Assembly (NCBI GenBank): GCA_030667555.1
Contig: DAOUVR010000029.1
Coordinates: forward strand, 1 to 9,840
Reading direction: 5' to 3'
Length of the DNA: 9,840 nucleotides
Origin: Dehalococcoidia bacterium
GTDB lineage: Bacteria; Chloroflexota; Dehalococcoidia; E44-bin15
Numbering within the stretch: position 1 is the first letter of the stretch; the number at the start of each line of letters is the position of its first letter. The position numbers and the translations under genes are program-made. Shown here one piece after another: positions 6,381 through 9,840 of this stretch. The notes beneath the pieces are model-generated. The model had not been told where the DNA came from and searched no databases. It saw only the letters and a program-made list of their open reading frames with translations.

Positions 6381-8074
6381 GTAGCTGGGGTGAAGTCCAA
6401 GATTTTGAGTTGAAACGTGTTCCCGCCGGCCCATCGGTCAACCTCTAAGTTGTAGACGATATCCAACTGAGGGGTGATCTCATCGGCAAGGTTACCCAGC
6501 CTGAAGGCAATGCCGTCCCAGGTCGCGTCGCCTTCTCTCAATTTAAGCTTAAGGTGTTTTCCATTAGTGCCCACATTGCGGTGCTTGACCACTTGGATAC
6601 CCCGACTGATGAATGTTGGGTAGGGATTGGCATAACCGAATGGCGCAAGCTTTTGCATCGTCTGGAATGTTTTGCCGTCGAGGGAGGATAGAGGAATCTC
6701 GGCATCGATGGCGATCATTGGGCGAAGGTCGAGAGATGAAAGCTGATTTGCTGCAATGCCAAGCAGGCATTCGTGAAGCTGTTCCAAGTTCTCTGTGGCT
6801 ACGGTGCACCCCGCTGCCATAGGATGCCCACCAAAGCGAGATAGGAGGTTGCTACAATCGGTCAGGGCAGCTATGATGTCGAACTCAGGGATGCTACGGG
6901 CGCTTCCTTTGCTCCACTCTTTACCCTGCTCGAGTACGATCACAGGGCGGTAAAACTCCTCTGCCAGCCTGCCAGCGATCACCCCTACCACCCCACTAGG
7001 GAAGTCCTCGTCACTAACCATAAGAATGGGGGAATCGGTGCCTTTGGCACTCAGCTTCTCCCGTGCCTTAGCGAGAACTACCTCGGTTAGCCTTTGTCGT
7101 TCCTCATTCTTCCTCTCCAAAACACTGGCAAGCCTTTGGGCTTCCTCAACAGAGTCGGTCAGTAGAATCTCATAGCCAACAATGGCATGCTCCAGCCTAC
7201 CTGCAGCGTTAAGTCGAGGCCCTAGAACCCACGATATGATATGAGGATCAACGGCTGAAAGAGGAACGCCAGCGCACTTGGCCATCTCCCTTAGGCCCAG
7301 TCGCTTTGTGTTTTGTAACACCTCAAGGCCACACTTCACCAGGTACCGGTTCTCGCCAAGGAGGGGTTCCATGTCTGCCACTGTTCCCAAAGCGACCAGG
7401 TCCAAGAAGGTATCCATATTTCCGCCTTTACCCGAAGAGGTAAAAAGTGCCTGGAGGAGTTTGAAGGCAACGCCAACGCCGGCTAGCTTGGGGAAGGGAT
7501 AGCGGGAATCGGCTCTCTTGGGATCGACTACTGCGATGGCTTGTGGTATTTGGGAGGGCACAGTGTGATGGTCGGTGACCACGATGTCAAGCCCCATACT
7601 CTGCGCTGTTGCCACTTCAGGGGCGTTACTGATGCCGCAATCCACCGTGACCACCAGACTAACTCCTTCTTTGCGTAACCTCTCGAGGGCAGTAAGGTTG
7701 AGGCCGTAGCCCTCTTCAACACGGTGAGGAATGTAGGGGATAACCTGCCCACCAAGCGAGGAGATTCCCTCAGTAAGGACGGCAGTGGCGGTAATACCAT
7801 CGGCATCGAAGTCCCCATATATAGCAATTCTCTCTCCAGAGAGCAAAGCATCGGAGATCCTGGCCACTGCTTTTTCCATATCGGGGAGAAGGAACGGGTC
7901 GTTTAGAAGGTTCTCATCTGCGGCAAGGAAGGAATCTATCTGAGCTGGGTCAGTAATGCCACGATTGTAGAGGAGTTGAGCCAGCAAGGGGGGAAGGCCT
8001 GTTCCAGCAAGCTGCTCCGCTGGTAGGCAGGGTGGCATCTGCCAACGGCTATGATTCAATCTATCATGCCTCAT
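6377..8074 (-). CDS. recJ: Single-stranded-DNA-specific exonuclease RecJ
   Basis: RecJ degrades single-stranded DNA 5' to 3' in recombination and repair. With the chosen start it has 565 residues, the usual length. DHH-domain motifs that bind the metals are all visible: YGDFDADGITA (86-96), VTVDCGIS (142-149), VVTDHHT (165-171) and ALGTVADMEPL (228-238). The DHHA1 domain has SGVVGVIAGRL (360-370) and the substrate-binding GGHPMAAG (415-422). The C-terminal OB-like domain (about 450-565) ends in LKILDFTPAT. An in-frame ATG 17 codons further upstream has no ribosome binding site. The ATG at 8072-8074 has GAAGG four bases before it and overlaps the fabF 3' end by 11 bases, which suggests coupling. 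Its stop codon overlaps that of lgt. Confidence 0.96.
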   Translation of the reverse strand: MRHDRLNHSRWQMPPCLPAEQLAGTGLPPLLAQLLYNRGITDPAQIDSFLAADENLLNDPFLLPDMEKAVARISDALLSGERIAIYGDFDADGITATAVLTEGISSLGGQVIPYIPHRVEEGYGLNLTALERLRKEGVSLVVTVDCGISNAPEVATAQSMGLDIVVTDHHTVPSQIPQAIAVVDPKRADSRYPFPKLAGVGVAFKLLQALFTSSGKGGNMDTFLDLVALGTVADMEPLLGENRYLVKCGLEVLQNTKRLGLREMAKCAGVPLSAVDPHIISWVLGPRLNAAGRLEHAIVGYEILLTDSVEEAQRLASVLERKNEERQRLTEVVLAKAREKLSAKGTDSPILMVSDEDFPSGVVGVIAGRLAEEFYRPVIVLEQGKEWSKGSARSIPEFDIIAALTDCSNLLSRFGGHPMAAGCTVATENLEQLHECLLGIAANQLSSLDLRPMIAIDAEIPLSSLDGKTFQTMQKLAPFGYANPYPTFISRGIQVVKHRNVGTNGKHLKLKLREGDATWDGIAFRLGNLADEITPQLDIVYNLEVDRWAGGNTFQLKILDFTPAT

Positions 8075-9308
8075 TATACCTTCGGATGATGAGGGTGGAG
8101 TTGTGCCCACCGAAGCCAAAGGCATTAGACAGGGCCGTATCCACTTTTGCCTGGCGAGCTACATTGGGCACATAATCAAGGTCACACTCTGGGTCGGGGC
8201 AGGTGAGATTTATCGTTGGTGGGATGACCCCGTGCTGAATGGTCAGGACGCATATTGCCGCTTCAATAGCTCCTGCAGCACCCAGGAGATGTCCCGTCAT
8301 CGATTTGGTAGAGCTGATGGGGATCCGGTAGGCTTCCTCACCAAAGACGGTCTTTATCGCTATGGTTTCATTCTTATCATTTAGCTGGGTTGAAGTGCCA
8401 TGAGCATTGATATAGTCGATCTCTCCGGGCTCCAGCCCTGCCTTCTTTAAGGCCATCACCATTGCCCGTGCACCCCCTTCACCGTCCTCCGATGGTTGGG
8501 TGATGTGGAAAGCATCCGCTGTGGCGCCATAGCTAACGATCTCCGCTAGAATAGGGGCGCCACGCTTGGTGGCAAAGGAAAGGCTCTCCAGGACAAGAAT
8601 CGCACAGCCTTCTCCCATGACAAAGCCATCCCGCTCAGCATCGAAGGGCCGAGAAGCCTTTTGTGGTTCATCGTTTCTGGTGGAGATGGCTCGTGCTGCA
8701 TTGAAGGCGGCCACGGTGAGGGGGATTATCTGGGCTTCAGTACCTCCAGAGAGCATCGCTTGGGCGTCGCCGCGCCTGATGATTTCAAAGGAATCGCCAA
8801 TGGCATCGGAGCCGCTGGCACAGGCGGAGGTGACACAGAAGTTAGGGCCCTTTGCCCCAAGCATGATGGAGACTATCGCACAAGCCGTATCAGCTATCAT
8901 CATGGGAACAAGAAAGGGGCTGATCCTGTCGGGGCCCTTCTCCTTGAGTACATCGTATTGGCCCAATATAGTGCTCAGTCCGCCATACCCTGCTCCGATG
9001 ATTACACCGACATCGTTAGCATCTGTGGCATCGATTTTTAGCTGAGCTTGCTCCACCGCTTGCAAAGCCGCCGCTGCGGCGAACTGGGCGAAGCGATCCA
9101 TCCGCCGCAACTCCTTGCGGTCTATATATTGGGCAGGATCGAAATCCTTTACCTCGGCAGCGATTTTCGTCATGAGGGGCTCGGGATCAAAAGAGGTGAT
9201 GTAATCCACCCCGGATTTTCCGGAAACCAACGCCTGCCATAGGGATTTGGCATCTAGTCCTAAGGGGCTCATCACTCCTATGCCCGTGACCACTACTCTA
9301 TTGTCCAT
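8064..9308 (-). CDS. fabF: 3-oxoacyl-[acyl-carrier-protein] synthase II
   Basis: KAS II catalyses the decarboxylating condensation of malonyl-ACP with acyl-ACP in type II fatty acid synthesis in the cytoplasm. The protein has 414 residues, typical for FabF. The catalytic triad sits at the same numbers as in E. coli FabF: Cys163 (VTSACASGSDAIG), His303 (INAHGTSTQLND) and His340 (STKSMTGHLLGAAG). The N-terminus (VVVTGIGVMSPLG) and C-terminus (SNAFGFGGHNSTLI) are also characteristic. The start is ATG with AAGGGG (9315-9320) six bases upstream. No other fatty-acid synthesis gene is next to it; recJ follows with an 11-base overlap, apparently in one operon. Confidence 0.97.
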   Translation of the reverse strand: MDNRVVVTGIGVMSPLGLDAKSLWQALVSGKSGVDYITSFDPEPLMTKIAAEVKDFDPAQYIDRKELRRMDRFAQFAAAAALQAVEQAQLKIDATDANDVGVIIGAGYGGLSTILGQYDVLKEKGPDRISPFLVPMMIADTACAIVSIMLGAKGPNFCVTSACASGSDAIGDSFEIIRRGDAQAMLSGGTEAQIIPLTVAAFNAARAISTRNDEPQKASRPFDAERDGFVMGEGCAILVLESLSFATKRGAPILAEIVSYGATADAFHITQPSEDGEGGARAMVMALKKAGLEPGEIDYINAHGTSTQLNDKNETIAIKTVFGEEAYRIPISSTKSMTGHLLGAAGAIEAAICVLTIQHGVIPPTINLTCPDPECDLDYVPNVARQAKVDTALSNAFGFGGHNSTLIIRRYNEA

Positions 9309-9361
9309 GGATTTCCCCTTTTCTGTGCAAAAGAATTATCCGCAGCAAGTCAATTAAATCG

Positions 9362-9391
9362 AGTATAATCGAATGCTGTAGGCAAAATCAA
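9362..9391 (-). promoter_or_regulatory. Probable promoter of fabF-recJ
   Basis: On the minus strand TTGATT (9386-9391, four of six bases of the -35 consensus), an 18-base spacer and TATACT (9362-9367, five of six bases of the -10 consensus) lie about 54 bases before the fabF ATG. This would give a leader of roughly 45-50 bases containing the AAGGGG ribosome binding site. It is the best candidate in the 128-base gap between the FkbM-type gene and fabF, where I see no convincing terminator. Confidence 0.5.
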
Positions 9392-9436
9392 CTAGTGCCT
9401 CCGCATTCGGCTTGGCCTATTTACGCAATGTCGTGT

Positions 9437-9840
9437 CTAATCTTTCCAATAAAATATGTCAGGTCTTCTAATACACTTCTTCTTAAATCCCCTGAGAATT
9501 CTGTCTACCTCATGTTCATTGATTCTATTTACTTCAACCAATATTTTCAGGTTTGGGCTATTCTCTATGACCTCTTTCATCCCAATCAAGACCTCTGCTT
9601 CTGTCCCTTCAACATCAATCTTCATCCAGTCCGCCTTTCTTACACCGTATTGTCTTAGGATCGAATCTGTCGTTCTCGTCTCGACCCTCGTGGACGTTGC
9701 ATCACATGATTTCAGGGAATACGCAGTATCCCATTGACCGAATAATCTCAATGTCTTGTCTTCTTCGCTGAATGCGGCGGTATTTAGGGCGATTACATTC
9801 TGAAAATCGTTAAGGCGTATGTTGTTTAGTAGTGCTAAGA
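9437..9840 (-). CDS. FkbM-family SAM-dependent methyltransferase, C-terminal part (5' end outside window)
   Basis: The frame is open from the right edge to TAG at 9437-9439, giving 133 visible residues. The upstream part reads NNLRINDFQNVIALNAAFSE, the typical 'N...LN...NV...AA' segment of FkbM methyltransferases. The core motif is DWMKIDVEGTEAEVLIGMKE, followed by PNLKILVEV and a short helical C-terminus ending YWKD. These enzymes methylate hydroxyls on sugars or other small molecules; characterised members act in macrolide, polysaccharide and lipid pathways. A TTG codon at 9749-9751 could be mistaken for a start, but family similarity continues upstream of it, so the real start lies beyond the window. 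The N-terminal SAM-binding glycine motif is not visible. It lies on the same strand as fabF, 128 bases upstream of it. Confidence 0.85.
   Translation of the reverse strand, partial: LALLNNIRLNDFQNVIALNTAAFSEEDKTLRLFGQWDTAYSLKSCDATSTRVETRTTDSILRQYGVRKADWMKIDVEGTEAEVLIGMKEVIENSPNLKILVEVNRINEHEVDRILRGFKKKCIRRPDIFYWKD

Noticed and set aside
8075..8125. N-terminal extension of RecJ from an ATG at 8125.
   Set aside because: It has no ribosome binding site, lies wholly inside fabF and is low-complexity. The ATG at 8072-8074 gives the normal length and a Shine-Dalgarno sequence.
8566..9045. Long plus-strand open frame (159 codons) inside fabF.
   Set aside because: It is antisense to a fully conserved enzyme, shows no recognisable motif, and is explained by the codon bias of fabF.
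9364..9369. Plus-strand TATAAT as a promoter.
   Set aside because: No -35-like sequence lies upstream and no plus-strand gene follows. It overlaps the reverse image of the fabF -10 box.
9395..9420. Imperfect inverted repeat (CCTCCG...CGG...GG) downstream of the FkbM-type gene, as its terminator.
   Set aside because: The stem is short and interrupted, and no T-run follows on the minus strand.

Overview
The window reads as ordinary chromosomal DNA of a free-living bacterium, about half G+C, with tightly packed genes. All protein genes are housekeeping or cell-surface genes. There are no rRNA or tRNA genes, mobile elements, CRISPR arrays or phage genes. The flavour of UvrC, XerC, RecJ and Lgt, and the small Pro/Thr-rich tail-anchored protein before uvrC, suggest Chloroflexota (Dehalococcoidia-like). 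That is an impression from protein style, not a demonstrated placement.

Left part (1-5437): the 3' end of a plus-strand QueD/6-pyruvoyl-tetrahydropterin-synthase gene enters from the left edge and converges on a minus-strand gene train. Read in the direction of transcription the train is: xerC (tyrosine recombinase), a ~200-base stretch with a possible broken or very small gene, a 94-residue membrane-anchored hypothetical protein, uvrC (excision nuclease subunit), a SAM methyltransferase with an N-terminal four-cysteine site, and a GT4 glycosyltransferase. The last three are linked by 4-base start/stop overlaps (GTGA, ATGA), so a DNA-repair gene is probably translationally coupled to two sugar or surface-glycan genes.

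Centre (5438-5546): a short divergent intergenic region separates xerC from lgt. It carries a near-consensus sigma-70-type promoter for lgt placed so close to the ATG that the mRNA should be leaderless or nearly so. It also carries a short sequence resembling one arm of a dif site.

Right part (5547-9840): lgt (prolipoprotein diacylglyceryl transferase) is the only complete plus-strand gene. It converges on recJ, and the two stop codons share one CTAG. recJ lies downstream of fabF (beta-ketoacyl-ACP synthase II) and overlaps it by 11 bases, forming a two-gene operon with a visible promoter ahead of fabF. At the right edge is the C-terminal part of an FkbM-family methyltransferase whose 5' end lies outside the window.

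The genes cover genome maintenance (XerC, UvrC, RecJ), envelope lipid and lipoprotein synthesis (FabF, Lgt) and glycan or metabolite modification (glycosyltransferase, two methyltransferases). I see no clear undescribed system. The points most worth a second look are the leaderless lgt promoter, the altered active-site residues of Lgt, and the region 4325-4516.
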